A DNA stretch of 64,000 bases from Pararhizobium sp. (lineage in GTDB: Bacteria; Pseudomonadota; Alphaproteobacteria; Rhizobiales; Rhizobiaceae): contig JAURWE010000109.1 of assembly GCA_030655075.1 (NCBI GenBank), forward strand, positions 1-64,000, in the 5' to 3' direction. Numbering within the stretch: position 1 is the stretch's first letter; each line of letters starts with the position of its first letter. The translations under genes were made by a program, and so were the position numbers. A model generated the notes under the pieces. The model was not told the origin of the DNA, did not search any database, and saw only the letters and a program-made list of their open reading frames with translations. Below are positions 16,093-25,211 of this stretch, one piece after another.

Positions 16093-16749
16093 ATGTTTGA
16101 CTTCAAAAAGCTTACCACCGAACTCTATTCCGCCGTTCTCTCCGACGTCATGGACGAGTTCGGTTTCAAGAACCAGGCGCTGCGTCCTTTCATTCGTCCT
16201 GTGGATGACAGCCTGGTTTTCATGGGCCGCGCCCGGACCGGCCTCTTTGTCGACACCTATTCGGTGCGCGAGGGTGAAAATCCCTATGAGATCGAGATCA
16301 AGCTGCTCGACGACCTGAAGCCGGACGATGTTCCCGTGCTTGCCTGCAATGGCCCGACGAACCGCATCGCTCCCTGGGGCGAACTGCTGACGACGGCCTC
16401 CAAGGCGCGTGGCGCGGTCGGTTGCGTGACCGATGGCCTCGTTCGCGACCTCCGTCACATCAAGGAGCTGAAGTTCCCGGTGTTCCACGGCGGCATCGGC
16501 CCGCTCGACAGCCGTGGACGGGCCCGGATGATCGAGATGGATACGGTTGTCGAATGCGCCGGCGTCACGGTCTATTCGGGCGACCTGGTATTCGGCGACA
16601 TCGATGGCGTCGTGATCATTCCGCAGAAACACGCTGCCGAGATCATCGCCCGCGCCAAGGAGAAGGTGACCAGCGAGAACCATACCAGAGACGAGTTGCG
16701 GCAGGGGCGGCTTCTGGGAGAGGTCTACGAAAAGTACGGCGTTCTCTGA
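16093..16749 (+). CDS. RraA-like / HMG-CHA aldolase superfamily protein
   Basis: This 218-residue protein resembles RraA and the HMG/CHA aldolases (old name dimethylmenaquinone methyltransferase family). The pattern GAVGCVTDGLVRD matches the metal-pocket GxxxDGxxRD motif expected for class II pyruvate aldolase activity. In this operon it could cleave the 2-keto-3-deoxy acid made by the XylD-like enzyme, giving pyruvate and an aldehyde. This is inference. The ATG at 16093 is chosen because AAAAGG lies 9 nt before it. It is the last gene of the operon. Confidence 0.8.
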   Translation: MFDFKKLTTELYSAVLSDVMDEFGFKNQALRPFIRPVDDSLVFMGRARTGLFVDTYSVREGENPYEIEIKLLDDLKPDDVPVLACNGPTNRIAPWGELLTTASKARGAVGCVTDGLVRDLRHIKELKFPVFHGGIGPLDSRGRARMIEMDTVVECAGVTVYSGDLVFGDIDGVVIIPQKHAAEIIARAKEKVTSENHTRDELRQGRLLGEVYEKYGVL

Positions 16750-16780
16750 ACCTCAGCCGACGCAAGAAACTTTGCACACT

Positions 16781-16808
16781 CCTCTCCCATTTCAAGCTCG
16801 GGGAGAGG
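16781..16808. terminator. Palindrome CCTCTCCC/GGGAGAGG between convergent genes
   Basis: CCTCTCCC (16781-16788) pairs with GGGAGAGG (16801-16808) around a 12-nt loop. There is no T tract. Similar GGGGAGAGG palindromes are frequent dispersed intergenic repeats in rhizobial genomes, from memory. It may be such a repeat or a weak bidirectional terminator between the RraA-like gene and the metN/metI relic. Confidence 0.5.
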
Positions 16809-16846
16809 ATGTGCGGCGGCACGCATGATTTTCGACCGTGATGGCG

Positions 16847-17400
16847 TCAGCTTCTGTGGTCGAGACGGGCGACCAGTCTGTCGCCCAGCCACTGGATGCC
16901 GCAGACCATGATGATGAGCACGACGACGACGGCGATCATGGCGCCGGTCTCGAAGCGCTGGTAGCCGTAGCGGATGGCGAGAGCGCCGAGGCCGCCGGCG
17001 CCGATGGCACCGGCCATGGCCGAGGCGCCGATCAGCGTGACCAGGGTGACGGTGAAGCCGGCGACGATGCCGGACTGGGCTTCCGGCACCAGCACCTCGC
17101 GAATGATGGTCCAGCGATTGCCGCCCATGGCGCGCACGGCCTCGATCAGGCCGACATTGTCCTCGACTGTCTTTGCCGAGAGCAGATTGAAGTGCTGGAA
17201 AATCATGCCGATCTTGCGGCGCAGCGGCTGCAGCTGGCTCTCGGACAGGCCGGCGATGTCGCGGCCTTCGATGAGGACCGCGCCCGAAACCGGCCGTTCG
17301 AGGCCGTTGAGGCAGCGGATGAGGGTGGATTTTCCGGCGCCGCTGCGGCCGATGATGCCGAGGATTTCGCCTTTGCGGACCGAGAGCGAAACGCCGTCCC
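16847..17400 (-). pseudogene. Chimeric relic: MetN ATPase 5' part joined in frame to MetI permease 3' part
   Basis: Reading the minus strand from about 17400, DGVSLSVRKGEILGIIG is followed by Walker A GRSGAGKST and by IGMIFQHFNLLSAKTVEDNV. This is a MetN-type methionine ABC ATPase without its first ~25 residues. At about 17152 it continues in frame as GLIEAVRAMGGNRWTIIREV and runs to the end of a MetI-type permease (QWLGDRLVARLDHR). All of MetN after the Q-loop (including signature and Walker B) and most of MetI are missing. There is no start codon. It lies directly after the tauC stop. It cannot form a working transporter. Confidence 0.85.
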
Positions 17401-17406
17401 ACCAGC

Positions 17407-18255
17407 CTAAAGCTGATGGCTCCAGGGCACGAAGCGGCCTTCGATGAGGCGGGCTGCCGTTTCGAACAGGAAGGCGACGGCGGCGATGGTGAAGATGCCG
17501 GCGATCACCACGTCGGTGACCAGAAACTGCGCAGCCGCCTGGATCATGAAGCCGAGCCCACGTGTTGCAGCAACGAGTTCGGCAGCCACCAGCGTCGACC
17601 AGCCGGCACCGAGGGCAATGCGAGCGCCAGTGAGGATGGAGGGAAGGGCGCTGGGCAGCGTGACATGGCGCAGAACCTGCCCGGGTGTGGCGCCGAAGGA
17701 ACGGGCAGCGTTGACGCGGTCTTTCGAGACGGCTTTGACGCCCGCCACGGTCGACAGGATGATGGCCGGCAGCATGGCCAGCGAAATGACCACGACCTTC
17801 GAGGTTTCGCCGATTCCGACCCAGATGATGATCAGCGGCAGGTAGGCCAGCGGCGGCAGCGGCCGGAGAAACTCGACGATCGGGTCGAAAATGCCCTTGC
17901 CGATGCGGCTGGCGGCGATGGCAAAGCCGACGGGGATTCCGATCAGCAGCGAGGCAAACAGCGCGGCGAAAATCCTGATGAGGCTGGCGCCGGTGTGCTG
18001 CGCCAGCGTCGAATCGACGAAACCCACCGTCACCAGATTGCCGAGCGAGAGTGCGACGGCGAGAGGCGAGGGCAGGAAGATGGGCGAGACGACCTGGAAA
18101 TACGAGAGCGCGGTCCAACAACAAAGGAGGACCGCGATGGTGATCAGCGAAATAACGATGGTGGGAACGGTGCGGCCGGCCTTCTCGCGGGTGTCTTCCG
18201 TGTGGTCCGCCGGCTCGATGCCGGCGACGATGAGCGCTTCGGTCGACAGGGTCAT
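17407..18255 (-). CDS. tauC: Taurine ABC transporter permease
   Basis: This 282-residue inner-membrane protein has about six membrane spans and the ATPase-contact motif AARSFGATPGQVLRHVTLPSALP. It forms the channel for taurine or a related sulfonate. The start overlaps the tauB stop by 4 nt (ATGA), so translation is coupled. The hydrophilic N-terminal extension (about residues 1-28) precedes the first span. The C-terminus (FVPWSHQL) is followed at once by the metN/metI relic, so a deletion may have ended at this gene. Confidence 0.9.
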   Translation of the reverse strand: MTLSTEALIVAGIEPADHTEDTREKAGRTVPTIVISLITIAVLLCCWTALSYFQVVSPIFLPSPLAVALSLGNLVTVGFVDSTLAQHTGASLIRIFAALFASLLIGIPVGFAIAASRIGKGIFDPIVEFLRPLPPLAYLPLIIIWVGIGETSKVVVISLAMLPAIILSTVAGVKAVSKDRVNAARSFGATPGQVLRHVTLPSALPSILTGARIALGAGWSTLVAAELVAATRGLGFMIQAAAQFLVTDVVIAGIFTIAAVAFLFETAARLIEGRFVPWSHQL

Positions 18256-19043
18256 GCGGCGCGCTCAACAAGCGTGTTGTGAATGAGGTCGGTGAGTGTT
18301 TCGTAGATCGCCTGGAAGGCGGGATCCTTCTTGATAGCCCGGGCCGGCTTGCTGTCAAGCAGCGACCGGCTGAAGGAAACGGGAATATCGGCCGTGATCC
18401 GGCCGGGCTCCGGCGACAGCACGATGACGCGGGTGGCAAGAAACAGGGCTTCCTCGATGCTGTGGGTGATCAGGAGAATGCCGGCGCCGCTTTGCGACCA
18501 GACATTCAGCAGCAGTTCCTGCATCTTTTCACGGGTCAGCGCATCGAGTGCTCCGAGCGGCTCGTCAAGGAGAAGGAAGCGTGGACTGGAGGCGAGCGCC
18601 CGGGCGATACCGACACGCTGGCGCATGCCGCCAGAGAGTTCCCAGATTTTCTTGTCACCGGCGCCGGGCAGCCCGACGTGTTCGAGCAGCTTCTCGGCCG
18701 CAGCATAGCGCTCTTCCTTGGCAACGGCGCGCAGCTGCAGCGGGAAGGCAATGTTGTCGCGGGCATTCAGCCATGGATAGAGGGCATCGTCCTGAAAGAC
18801 CACGGCGCGGTCTGCGTCCGGCTTGCTGATGGCATCGCCGTCGACGGCGATCCGGCCCTTGCTTGGGCCGAGGAAACCGGCGGCGAGATTGAGAAGGCTG
18901 GTCTTGCCCGAGCCGGAGCGGCCAATGACGGCGACGAATTCGTCGGAGCGGATAGACAAGTTGATGCTGTCGAGAACCGGGCTGGCGGCCCTGCCGGCGA
19001 CGCCATAGTCCAGCGAAACGTTTTCGAAGGAAAGAATGCTCAT
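18252..19043 (-). CDS. tauB: Taurine ABC transporter ATPase
   Basis: This 263-residue ATPase has Walker A GRSGSGKTS (41-49), signature LSGGMRQRVGIARAL and Walker B FLLLDEPLGALDA. The switch histidine is in ITHSIEEA. Gene order tauA-tauB-tauC matches taurine and sulfonate importers. A terminator-like hairpin separates it from tauA, so it is probably made in smaller amounts than the binding protein. Confidence 0.9.
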   Translation of the reverse strand: MSILSFENVSLDYGVAGRAASPVLDSINLSIRSDEFVAVIGRSGSGKTSLLNLAAGFLGPSKGRIAVDGDAISKPDADRAVVFQDDALYPWLNARDNIAFPLQLRAVAKEERYAAAEKLLEHVGLPGAGDKKIWELSGGMRQRVGIARALASSPRFLLLDEPLGALDALTREKMQELLLNVWSQSGAGILLITHSIEEALFLATRVIVLSPEPGRITADIPVSFSRSLLDSKPARAIKKDPAFQAIYETLTDLIHNTLVERAA

Positions 19044-19071
19044 GGCGTAACCTTTCAGGGAAGGGGCAGGA

Positions 19072-19106
19072 TCAAAAAGCCGGGCGCTCCTATCTGGAGG
19101 CCCGGC
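19072..19106 (-). terminator. Intercistronic terminator between tauA and tauB
   Basis: On the minus strand GCCGGGC...GCCCGGC (arms 19100-19106 and 19079-19085, with an inner CTCC/GGAG pair) is followed by TTTTTGA (down to 19072). This is a complete intrinsic terminator just after tauA. It should let only part of the transcripts reach tauBC, giving excess binding protein. Confidence 0.82.
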
Positions 19107-19122
19107 CTGTCATGTCCCAGAA

Positions 19123-20130
19123 TTAGAAGGACAGCTTGGTTGCGTCGGTGACCCAGCGGGTCGAGACATAGGGCGTGTAGTCCGGCAGGACGGAGGGAAT
19201 TTTGCCCTGTTCCAGCAGGAAGGCCGAGGTTTCTGCGATTGCCTTTACCGTGCCGCCGCCGAGCAGGCCGGCTCCAGCCTGTTCTTCCAGCGACGGGAAG
19301 TAATAACCCTTGAGAAGCGCCGGGACTTCGTCCTGCTTGGCACCGGTCAGCTTGGCGATCTTTTCGGCTTCCGGCGAGGTGGCGTTCCAAACATCCGGGT
19401 TGGCCCTGTAGGAGGCGTAGGCATCGCCGGTCACCTTGACGAAGGCGGTCACGACATCAGGATGTTCGGCTGCGAACTTCTTGCTGACGATCCAGGCGTC
19501 GAAGGTCGGGCCGCCCCATTCGGCGACATCGGCCGAGGTGGCCAGCACGGTGCCGGTCTTCTTCAACTCGGCCAGCACCGGATCCCAGACATAGGCGCCG
19601 TCGATATCGCCGCGCGACCAGGCGGCAGCAATTTCCGGCGGGCGCAGGTTGAGGATCTCGACCGACTTCGGATCGACCTTCCAATGTTTCAGCGCCGTCA
19701 GCAGGCTGTAATGGGCTGTCGACACGAAAGGCGTGGCGATCTTCTTGCCGGCGAGTTCTTCCGGTTTGGTGATGCCCTTGACGGCAAGCGCCTCGGCTTC
19801 GCTGATCAGGCCGACGACGAAGATGGTTTCGATCTCGAGACTGCGGCTGGCAGCAGCGGCGAGCGGCGAGGAGCCGACGTAACCGATATCGATCGAGCCC
19901 GAGGCAACGGCCGCGATGACGTCAGCGCCGCCATCGAATTTCTGCCAGTTGATGGCGGCCTTGGTGGCCTTTTCATAGGTGCCGTCCGCCTGTGGAACGC
20001 GCGACGGCTCAACGATCGGCTGATAGCCGACATTGAGCGTCACGTCGGTGGCGAATGCGCTGAAACTTGAGCTGATGAGGACGGCGGCTGCGGCCGCTGT
20101 CGATAGGAAAAGGCGTCGTGTTACGGACAT
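19123..20130 (-). CDS. tauA: Taurine-binding periplasmic protein
   Basis: This 335-residue secreted protein has a signal peptide of about 24 residues ending SAFA. The body follows remembered E. coli TauA closely: NVGYQPIVEPSRVPQADGTY, SGSIDIGYVGSSPLA, ALKHWKVDPKSVEILNL and WSRGDIDGAYVWDPVL. The match supports taurine over general alkanesulfonates. The ATG at 20130 is preferred because GGGAG lies about 9 nt upstream; an in-frame ATG at 20166 would add 12 residues. A sulfur-regulon-like element lies 90-105 bp upstream. Confidence 0.92.
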   Translation of the reverse strand: MSVTRRLFLSTAAAAAVLISSSFSAFATDVTLNVGYQPIVEPSRVPQADGTYEKATKAAINWQKFDGGADVIAAVASGSIDIGYVGSSPLAAAASRSLEIETIFVVGLISEAEALAVKGITKPEELAGKKIATPFVSTAHYSLLTALKHWKVDPKSVEILNLRPPEIAAAWSRGDIDGAYVWDPVLAELKKTGTVLATSADVAEWGGPTFDAWIVSKKFAAEHPDVVTAFVKVTGDAYASYRANPDVWNATSPEAEKIAKLTGAKQDEVPALLKGYYFPSLEEQAGAGLLGGGTVKAIAETSAFLLEQGKIPSVLPDYTPYVSTRWVTDATKLSF

Positions 20131-20217
20131 ATTGGAATCTCCCGCCATAGTGTTTGATGTTTCCACCCGGCCCCCGGGAGTGATTTTGGAAACTTGACAG
20201 CCTTATGATGATATATG

Positions 20218-20234
20218 CCATAGATTTTATAGAG
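20218..20234 (+). promoter_or_regulatory. Candidate sulfur-regulon operator, copy B (tauABC)
   Basis: CCATAGATTTTATAGAG has the form ATAGAT-TTT-ATAGAG, a direct repeat with 9-bp phasing. It differs from copy A at two positions. It lies about 88 bp upstream of the tauA start, in the tauABC promoter region, which is AT-rich (20205-20255). Confidence 0.68.
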
Positions 20235-20384
20235 ATAAATAATTCCCGTCTGACGCATCGTTTCGCAACGGAATTCCATTTTCGCCGGAAATTTCGTGAA
20301 ATTTGAGCGCCGCAGCGCCGGTTGCGCTCCCGCACGTGGAAAATGGAGCCTTGCCGAATTTTGAGCTGGCTTACCGTCCTGATG

Positions 20385-20411
20385 TGAATTATTATTCTTT
20401 GGCTGAATTAT
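20385..20411 (+). promoter_or_regulatory. Direct repeat TGAATTAT x2 upstream of the polyol operon
   Basis: TGAATTAT occurs at 20385-20392 and again at 20404-20411, 19 bp apart, about two helical turns. This AT-rich patch lies about 135-160 bp before the binding-protein start and would suit the SorC-type regulator encoded in the operon. The rest of 20235-20544 shows no gene. Confidence 0.45.
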
Positions 20412-20544
20412 ATTGACTAAGTATCCAGCCTGCGTTTAGGTGGCGTCATCGGGGTTCGAGGAGGAATTCCGGTTTTCGGATCGACGGTCACCTGTTGGGG
20501 TGCCACGGGTTAATTGGGAGGGGCTTCGGCCTCGAGGAGGAATC

Positions 20545-21573
20545 TTGCGCAAATTTCTAAGCACGACCGCTCTGGCGGTCCTGGCATCCACAGTGTTCGC
20601 CGGCATGGCGAGTGCCGAAACGGAAAACCCGTTTCGCTGCAAGCCGGGCGAAAAATATGTGATGAACGTCATGGTGTCGGGTGTCGAATACTGGTTCCCG
20701 GTCTATGAAATGTTCAAGCAGGCCGGCCAGCAGCTTGGCTGCGAAACGGCCTACACCGGCACGCCGGAATATGATGTCAACAAGCAGATTGCCACGTTCG
20801 ATCAGGCGCTTGCCCAGAACCCGGCCGGCATTCTCGTTCATCCGATGAACTCCGACCCGTTCATCGAGCCGATCAACCGGGCGATCGACCAGGGCACGGC
20901 AGTCGTCACATTCGCTGCGGATTCGCCGCAGTCGAAGCGCATTTCCTTCATCACCTCCGACAACACCCGAGAAGGCACCTATGCCGCCGACGCGATCGCC
21001 GGAAAACTGGGTGGCAAGGGCGAATATGCCGTTCTCGAGAACCCCGGCCAGGACAATCACGACAAGCGCATTTCTGCCTTCATCGCCCGCATGGAAGAGA
21101 AGTGGCCGGACATGAAGCTGGTCGGCCGTGCGGCGTCGAACCAGGATGCCAACAAGGCTTACCAGGCTGTCTCCAGCCTTGTTCAGGCCAATCCGGGTCT
21201 TAATGCCGTGTTCATGCCGGAGGCCAACTCGGCCATCGGTGCGGCCCAGGCCAACAAGGAAGCCGGCGGCAAGATCCTCGTGATGTGCGCCGACGTCAAC
21301 GCCAACATTCTCGACATGATCAAGGCTGGCGAAGTGTTCGGCTCGATCAACCCGAACCAGGGTATGCAGGGTTACATGGGCTTCATGCTGCTGTGGCTGG
21401 CCAAACATCCGGAACTGATCGATCCGATGAACGACGCCAAGCGTTCCGGCTTCAACCCGATGAGCATTCCGTTCGTCGACAACGGCCTGTCGATCGTCAC
21501 GGCTGACAATGCCGATGACTTCTACTGGGATAAATACCTGAAGCGCCGTGGCACGAAGGGTATTGAAGAGTAA
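20545..21573 (+). CDS. Sugar/polyol ABC transporter periplasmic binding protein (RbsB type)
   Basis: This 342-residue secreted protein captures the substrate of the operon. The signal peptide starts LRKFLSTTALAVLAS and ends GMASA. The body has type 1 periplasmic-binding-protein features: IATFDQALAQNPAGILVHP, FITSDNTREG and NPGLNAVFMPEANSAIG. No ATG fits; the likely start is TTG at 20545, with AGGAGG at 20535-20540. The only alternative in frame lies far upstream in a non-secretory sequence. The gene is followed by a stable intercistronic hairpin. The substrate is unknown, probably a polyol or aldose. Confidence 0.87.
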   Translation: MRKFLSTTALAVLASTVFAGMASAETENPFRCKPGEKYVMNVMVSGVEYWFPVYEMFKQAGQQLGCETAYTGTPEYDVNKQIATFDQALAQNPAGILVHPMNSDPFIEPINRAIDQGTAVVTFAADSPQSKRISFITSDNTREGTYAADAIAGKLGGKGEYAVLENPGQDNHDKRISAFIARMEEKWPDMKLVGRAASNQDANKAYQAVSSLVQANPGLNAVFMPEANSAIGAAQANKEAGGKILVMCADVNANILDMIKAGEVFGSINPNQGMQGYMGFMLLWLAKHPELIDPMNDAKRSGFNPMSIPFVDNGLSIVTADNADDFYWDKYLKRRGTKGIEE

Positions 21574-21586
21574 GCTCTTCATCAGC

Positions 21587-21618
21587 GGCTGTCCGGAACG
21601 ACAAGGCTCCGGACAGCC
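21587..21618 (+). terminator. Intercistronic hairpin after the binding-protein gene
   Basis: GGCTGTCCGGA (21587-21597) pairs perfectly with TCCGGACAGCC (21608-21618). There is no T run, so it is more likely an mRNA-stabilising hairpin than a full terminator. Such hairpins commonly raise binding-protein levels relative to the membrane subunits. Confidence 0.65.
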
Positions 21619-21645
21619 CTTGAGACAGTGTCAGGAGGAGCATGC

Positions 21646-23184
<1,539 letters not shown>

Positions 23185-23212
23185 TGAAGACGCCGGCACG
23201 GGAGGCAAGGCA

Positions 23213-24205
23213 ATGACGGATCACACACTGGCCATGACGAAGGAGGTTCGTGCGCCGTCCTGGAAGCGTCTCGGCACCATGCGCGAGGCCGGGCTGATCG
23301 CAATCATCATCGCGCTCTGCGTCGTCATGACGTTCGCCTCGCCGCATTTCCTGACGCTTGGAAACTTCCGGGCGATGTTGATGTCGTTCTCGGTGGAAGG
23401 TATCGTCGTCGTCGGCATGACCATCCTGCTGATCGTCGGCGGCATCGACCTGTCGGTCGGGTCCGTCGTCTGCTTCTCGATGGTCCTGTCCGGATCGCTG
23501 TTCCTGATAGGCATGGACCCGTGGAGCGCCTCGCTGATCGGCATTCTGGCCAGCGCCCTCATCGGCGGCGTCATGGGCTTCTTCGTCACGGTCATCGGGC
23601 TCAACCATTTCATCACATCATTGGCAGCGATGGTGATCGTGCGCGGGGCTTGCCTGATCATCACCAAGGGCACGCCGCTGTCGCTGTTCACGCTGCCGCC
23701 TGCCTTCAAGCAGGTCGGACAGGGGACGTTCTACGGTGTGCCGCTTGTCATTCTCATCTTCGTCGCCGTGGTCGTTCTGTTCGATTTCCTGCTGCGCCGG
23801 GCGACGGCCTTCCGCAAGGTGTTCTACACCGGCAGCAACGAGAAGGCGGCGCTCTATTCCGGCATCAAGACGAACCAGGTGAAATTCTGGGTGACGGTGC
23901 TCTGCGCCACGCTCTCGGGTGTTGCCGGCGTCATCTACATGTCGCGCTTCGGTGCTGCGACGCCGACCTTCGGCGTTGGCATGGAGCTCAACATCATCGC
24001 TGCAGCGGTCATCGGCGGCGCGTCGCTGAACGGCGGGTCGGGCACCATTCTCGGCGCTATCCTCGGTATCGCGCTGCTCTCGGTCGTCACCAGTTCGCTG
24101 ATCCTGCTCGATGTCTCGGTGTACTGGCAGGACATGATAAAAGGCTGCATCCTGCTTGCCGCAGTCTCCATCGATCATTTCCTGCACAAGCGGAAGGCTC
24201 TCTGA
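23213..24205 (+). CDS. Sugar ABC transporter permease, RbsC type
   Basis: This membrane protein of about 330 residues has 8-10 hydrophobic spans and the family motifs VGGIDLSVGSVV and FGVGMELNIIAAAVIGGASLNGGSGT. It forms the channel of the importer as a homodimer. The start at 23213 has GGGAGG upstream; 23174 is an alternative that would overlap the ATPase stop. The stop is followed within 1 nt by the ATG of the SorC-type regulator. Confidence 0.92.
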   Translation: MTDHTLAMTKEVRAPSWKRLGTMREAGLIAIIIALCVVMTFASPHFLTLGNFRAMLMSFSVEGIVVVGMTILLIVGGIDLSVGSVVCFSMVLSGSLFLIGMDPWSASLIGILASALIGGVMGFFVTVIGLNHFITSLAAMVIVRGACLIITKGTPLSLFTLPPAFKQVGQGTFYGVPLVILIFVAVVVLFDFLLRRATAFRKVFYTGSNEKAALYSGIKTNQVKFWVTVLCATLSGVAGVIYMSRFGAATPTFGVGMELNIIAAAVIGGASLNGGSGTILGAILGIALLSVVTSSLILLDVSVYWQDMIKGCILLAAVSIDHFLHKRKAL

Positions 24206-24206
24206 C

Positions 24207-25211
24207 ATGCCGGTCGTCAAACTCAAATCCGTCACCGCACCGCGTGAGGAAATCGTCATCGCGCGGCAAATGCACCAAGCGCTGGTGCTGCATTTTCTCG
24301 AAGGCCTGACGCAGTCGCAGATTGCCGACCGGCTGGGCATTTCACAGCCCACCGTCAACCGCCTGATCAAGCGCGGCCGCCAGCTCGGCCTCGTCGAAAT
24401 CAAGATCAAGTCGCCCGTCGAGCCGCTGGTCGACATGGAGGAGCAATTGCTGGCGCTCGGCGGCATCAGCCGCGCCATCGTCGTGCCGACCGTTTCGGAC
24501 AATCCGCAGACAGCCCTACAGGCGGTCGGCGAGGCTGCCGCGCGGCTGCTTCTGGAAGAGATGATCGACGGTGATACGATCTGCATCACCGGCGGCAAGG
24601 GCGTCAGCGCGGTGGTTGCCGGCCTGCAGGCGCAGCGCCGCTTCGGCGTCGACGTCATTCCGCTGACGGGCTGCGTCCAGGGCAAGCACTACACCGACGT
24701 CAACCATGTGGCGACGCTGATGGCCGACCGGCTGGGCGGCAAGTCGTTCCAGATCCATGCCCCGCTGTTTGCCGACAATGCGGCCGAACGCAACATGTTG
24801 ATCAACATGCGTTCCGTTGCCGATGTGTTTCAAAAAGCCCGGGAGGCGAAAGTCGCCATGGTCGGTATCGGCTCGATCCTGTCGGATGATTCGAGCTATT
24901 ACGACCTGCATCCTTCATCCAGCACGGATCGTGCCACCATCGAACGGTCCGGCGCCTCCTGCGAGTTGCTGGCCCATCTGCTTGATGACCAGGGACAGGT
25001 CTGCGACTACAGCCTCAACCGGTCGTTGGTGTCGCTGACCCTGCCGGAGTTCGCCTCCATTCCGACCAAAATCGGCGTGGCAAGCGGACCGAACAAGGCC
25101 GGGCCGATCCTCAGCGTCATGCGCGGCAATCATTTGGATACATTGGTCACGGACGAAGCGACGGGTGCACGCGTGCTGGCGCTGGCGAAAAGCGAAGGGC
25201 AACGGGCATGA
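24207..25211 (+). CDS. SorC/LsrR-family transcriptional regulator
   Basis: This 334-residue regulator has an N-terminal HTH (LTQSQIADRLGISQPTVNRLIKRG, about residues 36-59) and a C-terminal sugar-phosphate-binding domain of the SorC type (GDTICITGGKGVSAVV, GIGSILSDDSSYY). Its effector is probably a phosphorylated intermediate made by the kinase of the operon. It is co-transcribed with the genes it likely controls. EryD of erythritol loci and LsrR belong to the same family. The TGAATTAT repeat at 20385-20411 is a candidate site. Confidence 0.9.
   Translation: MPVVKLKSVTAPREEIVIARQMHQALVLHFLEGLTQSQIADRLGISQPTVNRLIKRGRQLGLVEIKIKSPVEPLVDMEEQLLALGGISRAIVVPTVSDNPQTALQAVGEAAARLLLEEMIDGDTICITGGKGVSAVVAGLQAQRRFGVDVIPLTGCVQGKHYTDVNHVATLMADRLGGKSFQIHAPLFADNAAERNMLINMRSVADVFQKAREAKVAMVGIGSILSDDSSYYDLHPSSSTDRATIERSGASCELLAHLLDDQGQVCDYSLNRSLVSLTLPEFASIPTKIGVASGPNKAGPILSVMRGNHLDTLVTDEATGARVLALAKSEGQRA

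Noticed and set aside
16847..18439. One 530-residue ABC protein
   Set aside because: The first two thirds are a frame shadow of tauC and tauB. Only the last 185 residues are real sequence and they form the metN/metI relic.
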